This document shows positions 6,344 to 13,486 of a stretch of DNA of 14,596 nt, piece after piece. The notes under the pieces were generated by a model. That model worked only from the letters and a program-made list of their open reading frames with translations. It was not told the DNA's origin and did not search any database. Positions within the stretch are counted from its first letter, which is position 1, and every line of letters starts with the position of its first letter. Location of the stretch: the NCBI GenBank assembly GCA_007125835.1, contig SLCJ01000152.1, positions 1-14,596 of the forward strand, written 5' to 3'. This stretch comes from Verrucomicrobiales bacterium (GTDB lineage Bacteria; Verrucomicrobiota; Verrucomicrobiia; Verrucomicrobiales; SLCJ01). Made by a program: the position numbers and the translations under genes.

Positions 6344-7094
6344 CGCCCGAGCCCCCCGCCTCAGAGGCGTAGTTCACCAAGAAGGACAAAATCTCGTCCG
6401 GTGAGTCAGCCATCACGTGCGGACGCGCCGCAAGCAAAGCGCCGCGTCCGCAAAACCCCCAGGAAACCGCCACAACCGCCACACCAGCGCGGCGCGCCGT
6501 CTCCACATCCACCATACTGTCCCCCACATAGGCAGTCCGGCTCCGGTCCACATCCAGTTCGCCCATCACTCCGAGCAAACCACTTGGATCCGGTTTCGGC
6601 GGTGCCCCGTCCTTTTGCCCAAGCACCCGCGCGAACACGCCACCGCCGAACACCTCCTCCACACACTCCTCCACCAGCTCGTGCGGTTTGTTGGAAATCA
6701 CGGCAAGAAGCACGCCCACCTCGCGGAGAGCTGTAAGCATTTCCGCCACCCCCGCATAGGGCCGACTCCGCCTATGCCCCCCAAGCTGATAATGCCGCCG
6801 AAACGAAATCGCGACCTTCCCCGCGAGCCCCTCGTCACTGGCCACCTCCGCTGGCAAGGCCCGCCGCGCCAAGGCTCCGGCTCCGTCCCCCACCCACTCG
6901 ATGTAGCGCTCCGGCACATGCTCCTCAAAGCCATACTCCCGCAACGCACCATTCATCGCCGCTGCTATGTCGCCCAGCGAATCCACCAGCGTTCCATCCA
7001 AATCAAACGCCACCAGCCGCAGCCCGCCCGCCAGGGAAATCGCCCCACCAGACGCCCGGTGCCCCTCAACGCCATTCTCTGCGGGCCCGTTCAT
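6330..7094 (-). CDS. HAD-family hydrolase, phosphoglycolate phosphatase-like
   Basis: This 254-residue HAD hydrolase has all four motifs: DLDGTLVDS with nucleophile Asp31 and acid Asp33, the VISNKP segment with Ser134, Lys167 in PPKPDP, and GDSMVD with Asp192 and Asp196. The alpha-helical cap between motifs I and II (about 40-120) has the subclass I form of Gph/PGP enzymes, which remove phosphate from 2-phosphoglycolate formed by DNA repair or photorespiration-like chemistry. Substrate choice among HAD phosphatases cannot be fixed from motifs. The ATG at 7092-7094 is supported by an ATGA overlap with the upstream lipoprotein gene, although it gives about 22 residues before the core fold begins. 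The 3' end overlaps the convergent PPIase gene by 14 bases, leaving no room for a conventional terminator between them. Confidence 0.86.
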   Translation of the reverse strand: MNGPAENGVEGHRASGGAISLAGGLRLVAFDLDGTLVDSLGDIAAAMNGALREYGFEEHVPERYIEWVGDGAGALARRALPAEVASDEGLAGKVAISFRRHYQLGGHRRSRPYAGVAEMLTALREVGVLLAVISNKPHELVEECVEEVFGGGVFARVLGQKDGAPPKPDPSGLLGVMGELDVDRSRTAYVGDSMVDVETARRAGVAVVAVSWGFCGRGALLAARPHVMADSPDEILSFLVNYASEAGGSGVRSV

Positions 7095-7684
7095 GACTCT
7101 GAATCAGCCCGCTTGAACCTCAATGGCTCTGCCTTCCCCTCACATTCAATCCGCAGTTCCCCGCCCACCACCTCTACCGCCACAGCCTTCCCGAGCAGGG
7201 TCAGAAATTCATGCTCCTGGCGCATCGCCTCCGGCGGACCAGCCATCCGAGTGCTGGCAAACGGCCCCGCCTGAATCCCGCCCTCGCCATCCACCGCAAA
7301 CGTTCCCCCGTAGCGATTCACGCCTCCACGACCCGAGGCCTTCCCCTCGGCGTCCACCGAAAACGTGGTCGTCACTCCATCCACCGCATCATCCCCCGCT
7401 AGCCCAATCAACACCCACTCCACCCCCACCCAAGAAGCATCGCCAACCACCACAGCCCCCTCCCGCCCGGACTCCTCAGGCGGAGTCTCCCCGCCATCGG
7501 TAGCTGCGCCATTCGCAGACTCCGCCAACAACGCCACACTCCCCTCAACCACCCCTCCTGCCACAGGAACACCCAAACCATCACCATTCTCATCCGGTGG
7601 CTCCGTCGGCGGCACATCCTCGGACGGCAGACAAGATACCAGCACAACGCCGGCTACCACGAGCAAAATGGGAAAAATTCTCAT
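7091..7684 (-). CDS. META-domain (HslJ-like) lipoprotein
   Basis: The 197-residue product begins with a lipoprotein signal: hydrophobic PILLVVAGVVLVSC, with lipobox LVSC and Cys18 as the likely lipidated residue. A low-complexity Pro/Glu/Gly linker spans about 19-85. A META domain occupies roughly 88-192, recognisable by WVLIGLAG, GRGGVNRYGGTF (118-129), GPFASTRMAGP (140-150) and EHEFLTLL. META domains occur in HslJ of E. coli, an outer-membrane-associated protein linked to novobiocin resistance and heat shock; the biochemical role is unclear. In HslJ-like proteins the GxN and TRM-x segments usually carry a Cys each; here these are Val122 and Gly149, so the pair is absent. The gene is first of a two-gene unit with the HAD phosphatase (ATGA overlap). 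Confidence 0.8.
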   Translation of the reverse strand: MRIFPILLVVAGVVLVSCLPSEDVPPTEPPDENGDGLGVPVAGGVVEGSVALLAESANGAATDGGETPPEESGREGAVVVGDASWVGVEWVLIGLAGDDAVDGVTTTFSVDAEGKASGRGGVNRYGGTFAVDGEGGIQAGPFASTRMAGPPEAMRQEHEFLTLLGKAVAVEVVGGELRIECEGKAEPLRFKRADSES

Positions 7685-7739
7685 GCCCCACAGTAATCAC
7701 CTTTGGCCCAAAAGCTCAAGCTAAAACGCTCGGCCCAAA

Positions 7740-7753
7740 TCGGACTGCGGACT
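7740..7753 (+). repeat. Short intergenic repeat, copy A
   Basis: TCGGACTGCGGACT matches 12 of 14 bases with 13318-13331 (TCGGACCGCAGACT), same orientation. Both copies lie in intergenic DNA just past the 3' end of a minus-strand gene (ETF:quinone oxidoreductase here, the transposase there). CGGACTGTA at its right edge (7748-7756) also recurs at 4844-4852, another intergenic spot. It could be a dispersed repeat or chance. Confidence 0.3.
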
Positions 7754-7779
7754 GTAAACTACCCTTCGTATGGCCGGAT

Positions 7780-9420
7780 TCACATGCGGGTGTAGCGCGG
7801 GCCATCGCCGCCCTGAGGCGGGGTCCATTCGATGTTCGCATAGGGATCCTTGATCTGGCAGGTTTTGCAGTGAAGGCAGTTTGAGAAATCGATGTGGATG
7901 TGACCGTCTTCGAGGCGGTATACTTCAGCGGGACAGAAGCGCTGGCACGGGGCGTCGAAGCGCTCAATGCATTCCTCGCAGGTCTTGCGGTCGAGAATGT
8001 GGAGGTGGCAGGGCTGGTCCTCGTCGTGAATCGTGCCGGACATGAAGACATCGGTGAGACGGTCGGGATTGAGCGGCGTGGTCTCGACGGTAGCCTCCGT
8101 GCGGAGCGCGCGGCCCGGGCGCGGCGGACGCATGGCGGCGTGGTCGGGTTCCATGCGAACCATCCACCAAGGCAGCGCGCCGCGGGTGGCCCAGGCGGCA
8201 CCGGCAGCTGCAAGACCAAATACGGTATGCTTCGAGAACGGGGCGCGGACATTGCGCACACGTTCGAGCTGGGTCCAGACCGGCGAGGCGCGCAGGGCCT
8301 TGCCGTAGGCAGAGAGGCGGTCGCGGGAAAAGTCGTCAGCAAGCCAGGCGGCGGCGAGGGCTTCGCCGGCGAAGCGGCCGGATTGCATGGCCATGTGAAT
8401 GCCTTTGATGCGAAGGCTGTCGAGCAGGCCGCCACCATCGCCAACGATCAGCGCGCCGTCGGTGGCGAGTTCGGGCACGGAGAACAATCCGCCCTCGGGA
8501 ATCACCTTGGCCCCGTAGGCAACCGCTTTGCCGCCCTCGATCTGGCGGGCGATGGCGGGGTGGGTTTTGAAGCGCCGGAACAACTCGTGAGGGTCCGTTT
8601 CGGGACGGGAATAGTCGAGGCCGTAGGCGTAGCCAAGCATCGTCTGGGTGGCAGATACATGATAGATGAAGCCGCCGCCATAGGTGCGGGTGTCGGCGGG
8701 GTGGCCAAAGGTGTGGAGGATGCCACCGGCGCGGTCGGGATCATCCGGCATTTCGATCACTTCCTTGATGCCGAGCGCATAGCTCTGCGGGCGGCGCGCG
8801 TGGAGCTTGCAGCGGTCAATGAGTCGCTCGGTGAGGTGGCCGCAGGCTCCTTCGCCAAGGACGACAGCGCGGGCGTGAATCTCCTCGGGCGGGGCAAAAT
8901 TCGATTTCGGCTTGGCCTCGCGGTCAAGTCCGCGCGGACCGGTGCGCACGCCGGTAATGCGCCCGGATTCGTCTTCGATCCACTCGGCGGCGGCAAAGCC
9001 ACAGTAGATCTCGGCCCCTTGGGCCTCACAGAGCATGGCGAGGTAGCGGGTGAGCTTGGTGAGCGACCCAATCGGGTAGCCGTGAGCACGCATCATTTTC
9101 GGCACCCACGGGATCGAAAACGAGCGGCGGGCATCGAGCAGAAAGCAGAATGCCTCACTGGTGACCGAGGCTTCATAGGGCAGGCGGCGGATTTCCTCTT
9201 CGTCGAGCAGACCGTCGAAGGCGGAAGGATCGATCACCGAGCCGGAAAGAACATGGTTGCCAATGGCACGCGATTTTTCGAGGATGACGACGCGGGGCGC
9301 GAGCCTGTCGCCACCGGATTTTTTGTGGGCGCGGAGCAGGGCGAGTGCGGTCGAAAGCGAGGCGACCCCGGCGCCGACGCAGAGGATGTCGGTTTGTAGT
9401 GGTTCGGACGGGCGTGTCAT
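7780..9420 (-). CDS. Electron transfer flavoprotein:quinone oxidoreductase (ETF-QO)
   Basis: This 546-residue enzyme passes electrons from reduced ETF to the membrane quinone pool, using FAD and one [4Fe-4S] cluster. The FAD-binding motif near the N-terminus reads DILCVGAGVASLSTA (11-25), followed by VILEKSRAIGNHVLSGSVID (45-64), a strong ETF-QO signature. The region with GGGFIYHVS, and VGDGGGLLDSLRIKGIHMAMQSG (326-348), forms the rest of the FAD and quinone domain. The C-terminal ferredoxin-like domain has FCPAEVY with Cys496 and CLHCKTCQIKDP with Cys515, Cys518 and Cys521, the cluster ligands. Length matches bacterial and mitochondrial ETF-QO (about 550), equivalent to FixC fused to FixX. 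It lies 15 nt downstream of etfA and is the last gene of the operon. The FAD motif has V and S where GAGPAG is usual, which looks tolerable. The start codon has no obvious ribosome binding site. Confidence 0.94.
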   Translation of the reverse strand: MTRPSEPLQTDILCVGAGVASLSTALALLRAHKKSGGDRLAPRVVILEKSRAIGNHVLSGSVIDPSAFDGLLDEEEIRRLPYEASVTSEAFCFLLDARRSFSIPWVPKMMRAHGYPIGSLTKLTRYLAMLCEAQGAEIYCGFAAAEWIEDESGRITGVRTGPRGLDREAKPKSNFAPPEEIHARAVVLGEGACGHLTERLIDRCKLHARRPQSYALGIKEVIEMPDDPDRAGGILHTFGHPADTRTYGGGFIYHVSATQTMLGYAYGLDYSRPETDPHELFRRFKTHPAIARQIEGGKAVAYGAKVIPEGGLFSVPELATDGALIVGDGGGLLDSLRIKGIHMAMQSGRFAGEALAAAWLADDFSRDRLSAYGKALRASPVWTQLERVRNVRAPFSKHTVFGLAAAGAAWATRGALPWWMVRMEPDHAAMRPPRPGRALRTEATVETTPLNPDRLTDVFMSGTIHDEDQPCHLHILDRKTCEECIERFDAPCQRFCPAEVYRLEDGHIHIDFSNCLHCKTCQIKDPYANIEWTPPQGGDGPRYTRM

Positions 9421-9435
9421 GGCGGGCTGCTGGGC

Positions 9436-10635
9436 TTAGTTTCGGGCGCGGGCATCAACGGCATCGGCGAGGGCGGGAAGAATGTCCATCAGGTCGCCCA
9501 CAATCCCAAGATCGGCGACATCGAAAATCGGCGCGGTCGGATCGTTGTTGACGGCGATGATCGTTTCCGCGCCGCGCATGCCCTCAAGGTGTTGGATCGC
9601 ACCCGAAATCCCAAAGGCGAGATATACCTTCGGGCTAACCGTCTTGCCAGTCTGGCCAACCTGGTGGGCGGCCGAGATCCACCCCGCATCAACACAGGCG
9701 CGCGAGACACCAACCACGCCGCCCAAGCGGTCGGCAAGGCGGCGGAGGCACTCGAGGTTCTCGGCTTTTTTCAGCCCGCGCCCCCCGGCGACAACAATTT
9801 CAGCCTCGGCGATGTTGATCGACGAGGCGGAGGGGATCGTTCGGGTGATACGGGTGACAGCGGGCGCGAGGTCGAGGGCTTCAAGCAGCGTCTCGCCGAC
9901 GCGACCAGGATCCGGCGGGTTCATTTTAAACACATGCGGGCGCACCGTGGCCATTTGCGGACGGTGGTTGGGGGTCATGATAGTGGCCATAATGTTGCCA
10001 CCAAAGGCCGGGCGCGTCTGGTGCAACAACGTCGTTTCCGAATCGATGGATAGCGCGGTGCAGTCAGCCGTGAGACCCGCATAACAACGCACTGCAACCT
10101 TTGCAAAAAACGCTCGTCCGATGGCCGTGGCCCCGGCCAGCACCACCTCGGGCTTGTGGCCGGCAATGAGCTGGTGAAGCGCGTCGGTATAGACATTGGC
10201 CTCATACTCAGCCAACTTCGGATCGTCTGCGAGAATGACCTTGTCGGCTCCGGCGGCGATAAGATGGGCGGCGGTGTGCCCAATCTCGTGCCCCAGGACG
10301 ACCGCCGCCAACTCGCATCCGCGCTCGTCGGCAAGGCGACGGCCCGTGGCGAGCAGCTCGTAGGCCACCTCGCGCACCTTGCCCCGCTGTTGTTCGGCAA
10401 AAACCCAGACCCCGCTGAACTCGCGCAGGCGCTCGTGGTCAATCTCATCAGACGAAACAGCGGTGATCGCCTGAAACGGGCAGGACTGGATGCAGGCAAG
10501 ACAACCGCGGCACTCGTCGGCCTTGAGCATGACCAACTTGCCATCCATGTAAAGCACGCCGAACGGGCAGGCGCTGACACACTTCTTGCAGCCGCGGCAA
10601 AGGTCAGGATTGATCGAAACCGGAGCATCGCTCAT
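9436..10635 (-). CDS. etfA: Electron transfer flavoprotein alpha subunit with N-terminal 2x[4Fe-4S] ferredoxin domain
   Basis: This is a 399-residue EtfA with an extra N-terminal module. Residues 1-60 form a bacterial-type ferredoxin with two CxxCxxCxxxCP motifs (Cys13, 16, 19, 23 and Cys42, 45, 48, 52), ligands for two [4Fe-4S] clusters. The rest is the ETF alpha fold: a nucleotide-binding-like domain (about 75-200), TRPAFGGNIMATI (207-219), then the FAD-binding C-terminal domain with VGQTGKTVSP (326-335), GISGAIQHLEGM (342-353) and APIFDVADLGIVGD (368-381). Plain EtfA is about 310-330 residues, so the ferredoxin accounts for the excess. Ferredoxin-fused EtfA is known in anaerobes, for example CarE of the caffeyl-CoA reductase-Etf complex. 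The start overlaps the etfB stop by ATGA, implying equimolar translation of the heterodimer. Confidence 0.95.
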   Translation of the reverse strand: MSDAPVSINPDLCRGCKKCVSACPFGVLYMDGKLVMLKADECRGCLACIQSCPFQAITAVSSDEIDHERLREFSGVWVFAEQQRGKVREVAYELLATGRRLADERGCELAAVVLGHEIGHTAAHLIAAGADKVILADDPKLAEYEANVYTDALHQLIAGHKPEVVLAGATAIGRAFFAKVAVRCYAGLTADCTALSIDSETTLLHQTRPAFGGNIMATIMTPNHRPQMATVRPHVFKMNPPDPGRVGETLLEALDLAPAVTRITRTIPSASSINIAEAEIVVAGGRGLKKAENLECLRRLADRLGGVVGVSRACVDAGWISAAHQVGQTGKTVSPKVYLAFGISGAIQHLEGMRGAETIIAVNNDPTAPIFDVADLGIVGDLMDILPALADAVDARARN

Positions 10636-11429
10636 GACACCACCCCTTTCCGGCTGAGCAGGGTGACAATGGCCTCAACGGCGGCGGCAGGTTGAACTCG
10701 CCCGTCCATGCGGGTGCCACCCGATTTCACCGGCGGGGCGAAAATTTTCACCACCCGGGTGGGCGAACCCTGAAGGCCACAGAGATCAGGGACGGCCTTG
10801 AGCTGTTTCACACCCCACGAAGGGATTTCGCCTCCACGGGTGGCCATCCACCCGGCCAGCGGCGCAAACCGCGGTGCAGCGGATTCCTTGACCACGGTAA
10901 TCACAGCGGGAAGCTCGCCTTCGATCACCTCCACTCCATCATCCATGAGTGTCTCGGCCGTGTAGCGGCCATCCGCAGCAACCTGCAAGTCACGCGCGTA
11001 GGTGAGCAGCGGGTATTTGAGGAATTCAGAAACACCCGGGCCGACCTGGGCAGTGTCGCCATCAATGGCCTGTTTGCCGAAAAGCACGAGGTCCACCTTG
11101 GGCTTGAGCTTCTTAATCGCCTGGGCGATCACATACGAGGTGGCCCAGGTGTCGGCCCCGGCAAAGGCACGGTCGGAAAGCAGCACGGCACCATCAGCAC
11201 CACGGGCCATGGCCTCGCGCAGGATCACCGCCGCCTGCGGCGGGCCCATGGTCAATGCCGTGACTCGCGCTCCGCAGGAATCCCGCAGGCGCAGGGCCTG
11301 TTCGAGGGCATATTCGTCGTAAGGGTTGATGATGCTCTCCACGCCCTCGCGCATCAACGTATTCGTCTCGGGATCGATGCGGACATTGGCGGTATCCGGC
11401 ACCTGTTTAACGCAAACGGCTATATGCAT
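10632..11429 (-). CDS. etfB: Electron transfer flavoprotein beta subunit
   Basis: The 265-residue product is the ETF beta subunit, which forms a cytoplasmic heterodimer with EtfA and accepts electrons from acyl-CoA or related dehydrogenases. Signatures are the N-terminal MHIAVCVKQVPDT (1-13), the SIINPYDEYALEQAL segment (32-46) and FGKQAIDGDTAQVGP (117-131), the nucleotide-binding region. The start at 11427-11429 is chosen over an upstream in-frame start at 11540 because the conserved KQVPDT lies at the N-terminus and AAGGAG sits 7 nt upstream (11437-11442). This is the clearest Shine-Dalgarno in the window, suggesting high expression. It is the first gene of etfB-etfA-ETF-QO. Confidence 0.95.
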   Translation of the reverse strand: MHIAVCVKQVPDTANVRIDPETNTLMREGVESIINPYDEYALEQALRLRDSCGARVTALTMGPPQAAVILREAMARGADGAVLLSDRAFAGADTWATSYVIAQAIKKLKPKVDLVLFGKQAIDGDTAQVGPGVSEFLKYPLLTYARDLQVAADGRYTAETLMDDGVEVIEGELPAVITVVKESAAPRFAPLAGWMATRGGEIPSWGVKQLKAVPDLCGLQGSPTRVVKIFAPPVKSGGTRMDGRVQPAAAVEAIVTLLSRKGVVS

Positions 11430-11436
11430 GTTTATT

Positions 11437-11442
11437 CTCCTT
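11437..11442 (-). promoter_or_regulatory. Ribosome binding site of etfB
   Basis: On the minus strand AAGGAG lies 7 nt before the ATG at 11427-11429. It fixes the start at MHIAV and rules out the longer reading frame. Confidence 0.85.
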
Positions 11443-11552
11443 CGGTATTTCGCCCTAGAATGATCACGCATCAAAAGACCTCCATCTTTCAACCCCCTTC
11501 GGCATGGGCAGGGTTTGTGGCATTGCTTAAGATCTGACAAAAATTTTCAGAA

Positions 11553-11565
11553 CCACCCTAGGGGG
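11553..11565. promoter_or_regulatory. CCCTAGGG-type palindrome between etfB and the divergent gene (possible operator)
   Basis: CCACCCTAGGGGG contains the perfect 8-bp palindrome CCCTAGGG (11556-11563). It lies about 125 nt upstream of etfB and 47 nt upstream of the divergent gene, the usual placing for an operator. Similar CCCTAGGG-centred boxes are, as I recall, targets of LuxR/NarL-type response regulators controlling acetate, alcohol or fatty-acid oxidation genes in other bacteria; that link is only a suggestion. Confidence 0.35.
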
Positions 11566-11611
11566 AGGCTTCAGTGCTTGACGCGGCACCCCGATCAAGC
11601 GATCACATTCC

Positions 11612-12592
11612 ATGAAAGCGTGCCCTTTGCTGATTGCTGTTTTCTTGTGTTCGGCCTTTTTCAGCCGCAGTGAGGATGCTGCCACAGAGCCTGCGAATCT
11701 ATGGCTCGCCGAGAAATTGGAACCCGGCATCGCATGGGCGGAGCTGAAAGAAAAGCTTCCCGAACTCAAACCACCCGAGCCATATCTTGCCAATGCTCCA
11801 AACCTGACTTCCGCCCGGGACTCCTTCTTTCTTAACGATATTGCAATCCCGGTCACATTCCAATTCAACGACGACAAGCTGTATGGTTGGAGCAGCCATT
11901 TTCACGACATGGATCAAAAGACCGCAATAGGTCTGACAGATTTTCTGCTCTCGCAATTTCAAAGTCGCTACGGCCCGGCCACCCGGAACATCGGGCTGCC
12001 ATTCGAACACGACGGCCGCCGGGATGAAGTCCAAACCTCCTACATTTGGAAGATAAACCAATGGGACTTCAGCATCATGCTCTCGTTTCGCCCGCAATCC
12101 GCCACCCTGGGATTTGGTGCTGGACGCACGATCATGGTCAATGGGCATTATTTCATCGCCGACCCGGATACACCCCTGCGCGGCATGGCTCGCGGCAGGA
12201 ACCAACCTGAACCACAACCCGTGGAAATTGTCGGCCAAGCGGGATCCTCCATGCATCTCCACGTGCTGAAAAAACTCCATGAAAGAGGGGTAACAGGCTC
12301 AACACCCTCCAGAGCGCATGGCCTGGCCGACTTTGGGCAAACAATCGATATTCACGGCGGACGGTTCGTGCGGGAGGAAGACGGCATGACATGCCTTCGC
12401 TTGAGCTGGTTCCAAGTGAAATTCCCCATCACCATCTGGCGCGAGGGCGGCGAGGGAATTCGTCATGCCGAAGTGCACTTCGGTATGCAGTCGCTCTTCC
12501 CCGAAGGAATCGAGTTTGAAGGCGAAACGCTCGACCTCGGAAGATTCGAAGGCTGGTGGTTCCCCAGCAATCAACGCCCACCTCAACTCTAA
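11612..12592 (+). CDS. Exported protein of unknown function
   Basis: This is a 326-residue protein that I do not recognise. It opens with a short signal peptide (MKACPLLIAVFLCSAFF, cut near residue 18-20), so it is probably periplasmic or surface located. The mature chain is soluble, with many aromatic residues (WLAEKLEPGIAWAEL, LYGWSSHFHDMD, WKINQWDFSIMLSF) and no second membrane segment. The middle (about 190-250) has a TPLRGMARGRNQPEPQ linker. The C-terminal part (about 245-320) has VREEDGMTCLRLSWF and ends GRFEGWWFPSNQRPPQL. No catalytic signature or repeat is evident. It is transcribed divergently from the etf operon across a 182-bp gap. A TTGACG at 11578-11583 could be a -35 box, but the implied -10 leaves almost no leader. 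Confidence 0.75.
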   Translation: MKACPLLIAVFLCSAFFSRSEDAATEPANLWLAEKLEPGIAWAELKEKLPELKPPEPYLANAPNLTSARDSFFLNDIAIPVTFQFNDDKLYGWSSHFHDMDQKTAIGLTDFLLSQFQSRYGPATRNIGLPFEHDGRRDEVQTSYIWKINQWDFSIMLSFRPQSATLGFGAGRTIMVNGHYFIADPDTPLRGMARGRNQPEPQPVEIVGQAGSSMHLHVLKKLHERGVTGSTPSRAHGLADFGQTIDIHGGRFVREEDGMTCLRLSWFQVKFPITIWREGGEGIRHAEVHFGMQSLFPEGIEFEGETLDLGRFEGWWFPSNQRPPQL

Positions 12593-12605
12593 GCGCAGGC
12601 TTAGA
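12588..12605 (+). terminator. Hairpin spanning the stop codon of the unknown exported protein gene
   Basis: TCTAAGC (12588-12594) pairs perfectly with GCTTAGA (12599-12605) around a GCAG loop. The stop TAA (12590-12592) lies in the left arm. No T-tract follows, so it is only a possible terminator or mRNA 3'-end stabiliser. Confidence 0.38.
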
Positions 12606-13053
12606 CATACTGCCCCGCCGTAAACCAAAGCACCGAGTTGAATGGAATGAAATTAGGATGAGAAAATGCTATCTCAAAGCGCGTAACTTTAGTCCCCACG
12701 GATGATGTGCGATCTGCGAAGAGTTGTAAGCCTGGGATTCCGATGCCGCAAGAAATAATGGGTCGGCTTAATTTCGGCAGATGTGAATCAGGTCCAAGTC
12801 TGCTTGCGCTGCCTCGGTGCTTTTGTAGGAGATAGAGAACTCGGCAAATGCGAAGGGGCACACAAGGCGCGGGAGACTCCAAGATACATGGAACGATACC
12901 CACCATGCCCAAAAAAGTTGGGCTCCAAAGCCAGGGGTTAAGCCTGCAACCTGCTCTCCCCAGGCAAAATGTCAGCAAACAAAAATTGGAGGGCAGGCAT
13001 TATGGGCATTATGAGTAGTTCATCTCCACATTCACCATTCAGAACTCTGCAGC

Positions 13054-13081
13054 AATAGTTGCCTTCCAATAGTTGCCTTCC
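13054..13081 (+). repeat. 14-bp perfect tandem duplication
   Basis: AATAGTTGCCTTCC occurs twice head to tail (13054-13067 and 13068-13081). Two copies are consistent with replication slippage or a duplicated target site, and no function is apparent. Confidence 0.75.
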
Positions 13082-13163
13082 ATTTTTTACTAGAATCAAA
13101 TCACAGACCAAGGCCAACCTCTTGGCAGGTTCTCGCGCCCAAAAAATTCAAACCATTCGGAGC

Positions 13164-13177
13164 TTTGCCCCGGCAAA
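13164..13177. repeat. Short perfect inverted repeat
   Basis: TTTGCC (13164-13169) and GGCAAA (13172-13177) form a 6-bp stem with a two-base spacer. On the plus strand an A-run follows rather than a T-run, so it is not a terminator in that direction. Confidence 0.4.
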
Positions 13178-13187
13178 AAAAGTGGAA

Positions 13188-13225
13188 AGCGGGGATGGAA
13201 CTGGTCAGAAGGACCGCTGCCCGCT
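13188..13225. repeat. Nested palindromic element 3' of the transposase gene
   Basis: The outer arms AGCGGG (13188-13193) and CCCGCT (13220-13225) enclose an inner stem GGTC/GACC (13203-13206 with 13212-13215) with a 5-nt loop. Short imperfect palindromes near a RAYT-family gene are typical of REP or BIME elements. Only one copy is visible here, so assignment as REP is tentative. Confidence 0.35.
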
Positions 13226-13317
13226 GCGCTCACGCGAATGAGTAGGCAAATGAAGCCGACGGCACACCTCCCCATTCTCCGCACTTTCTTCTAAAAATAC
13301 CCCACAGCAGACCTCTT

Positions 13318-13331
13318 TCGGACCGCAGACT
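13318..13331 (+). repeat. Short intergenic repeat, copy B
   Basis: TCGGACCGCAGACT is the partner of 7740-7753 (12 of 14 identical). It continues into TAGTCCG, so that the minus strand reads CGGACTAAGTCTG (13326-13338), a near-palindrome. It lies about 155 bp past the 3' end of the transposase gene. Confidence 0.35.
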
Positions 13332-13486
13332 TAGTCCGCCAGAGTGATCCTCTAGGCACATCAAACTCCCAAGCCACGCAAACACCTAATAGCTCAGCAT
13401 CCCGGGCATTTGGAACGGCCAAGAACCCAGCCCCTTCGCTGATGCTTGCAGAAACCGATGCACCTCCGCACCGATCCACCCCAACC

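Larger units (their letters stand above)
12593..13486. other. About 890 bp without a convincing gene
   Basis: This stretch looks less GC-rich than its surroundings and has no long frame with protein-like features. On the plus strand, 12662 to about 13016 reads as one frame broken by a single TAG; on the minus strand a TTG-started frame covers 12601-12978. Neither resembles a family I know. The interval also contains a 14-bp tandem duplication, palindromes at 13164-13177 and 13188-13225, and a short dispersed repeat at 13318-13331. It may be a decayed mobile element, a cluster of REP-like palindromes belonging to the neighbouring transposase, or an unrecognised RNA. Confidence 0.45.

Noticed and set aside
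7894..9399. 501-codon plus-strand frame opposite ETF-QO
   Set aside because: It is a Gly/Ala-rich antisense shadow of a clearly conserved enzyme, common in high-GC DNA.
11430..11540. 37-residue N-terminal extension of EtfB
   Set aside because: A strong Shine-Dalgarno and the conserved KQVPDT place the start at 11427-11429.
12601..12978. 125-codon minus-strand frame started by TTG
   Set aside because: It has a rare start, no ribosome binding site, unusual composition and no recognised family. It is noted only as part of the gene-free interval.
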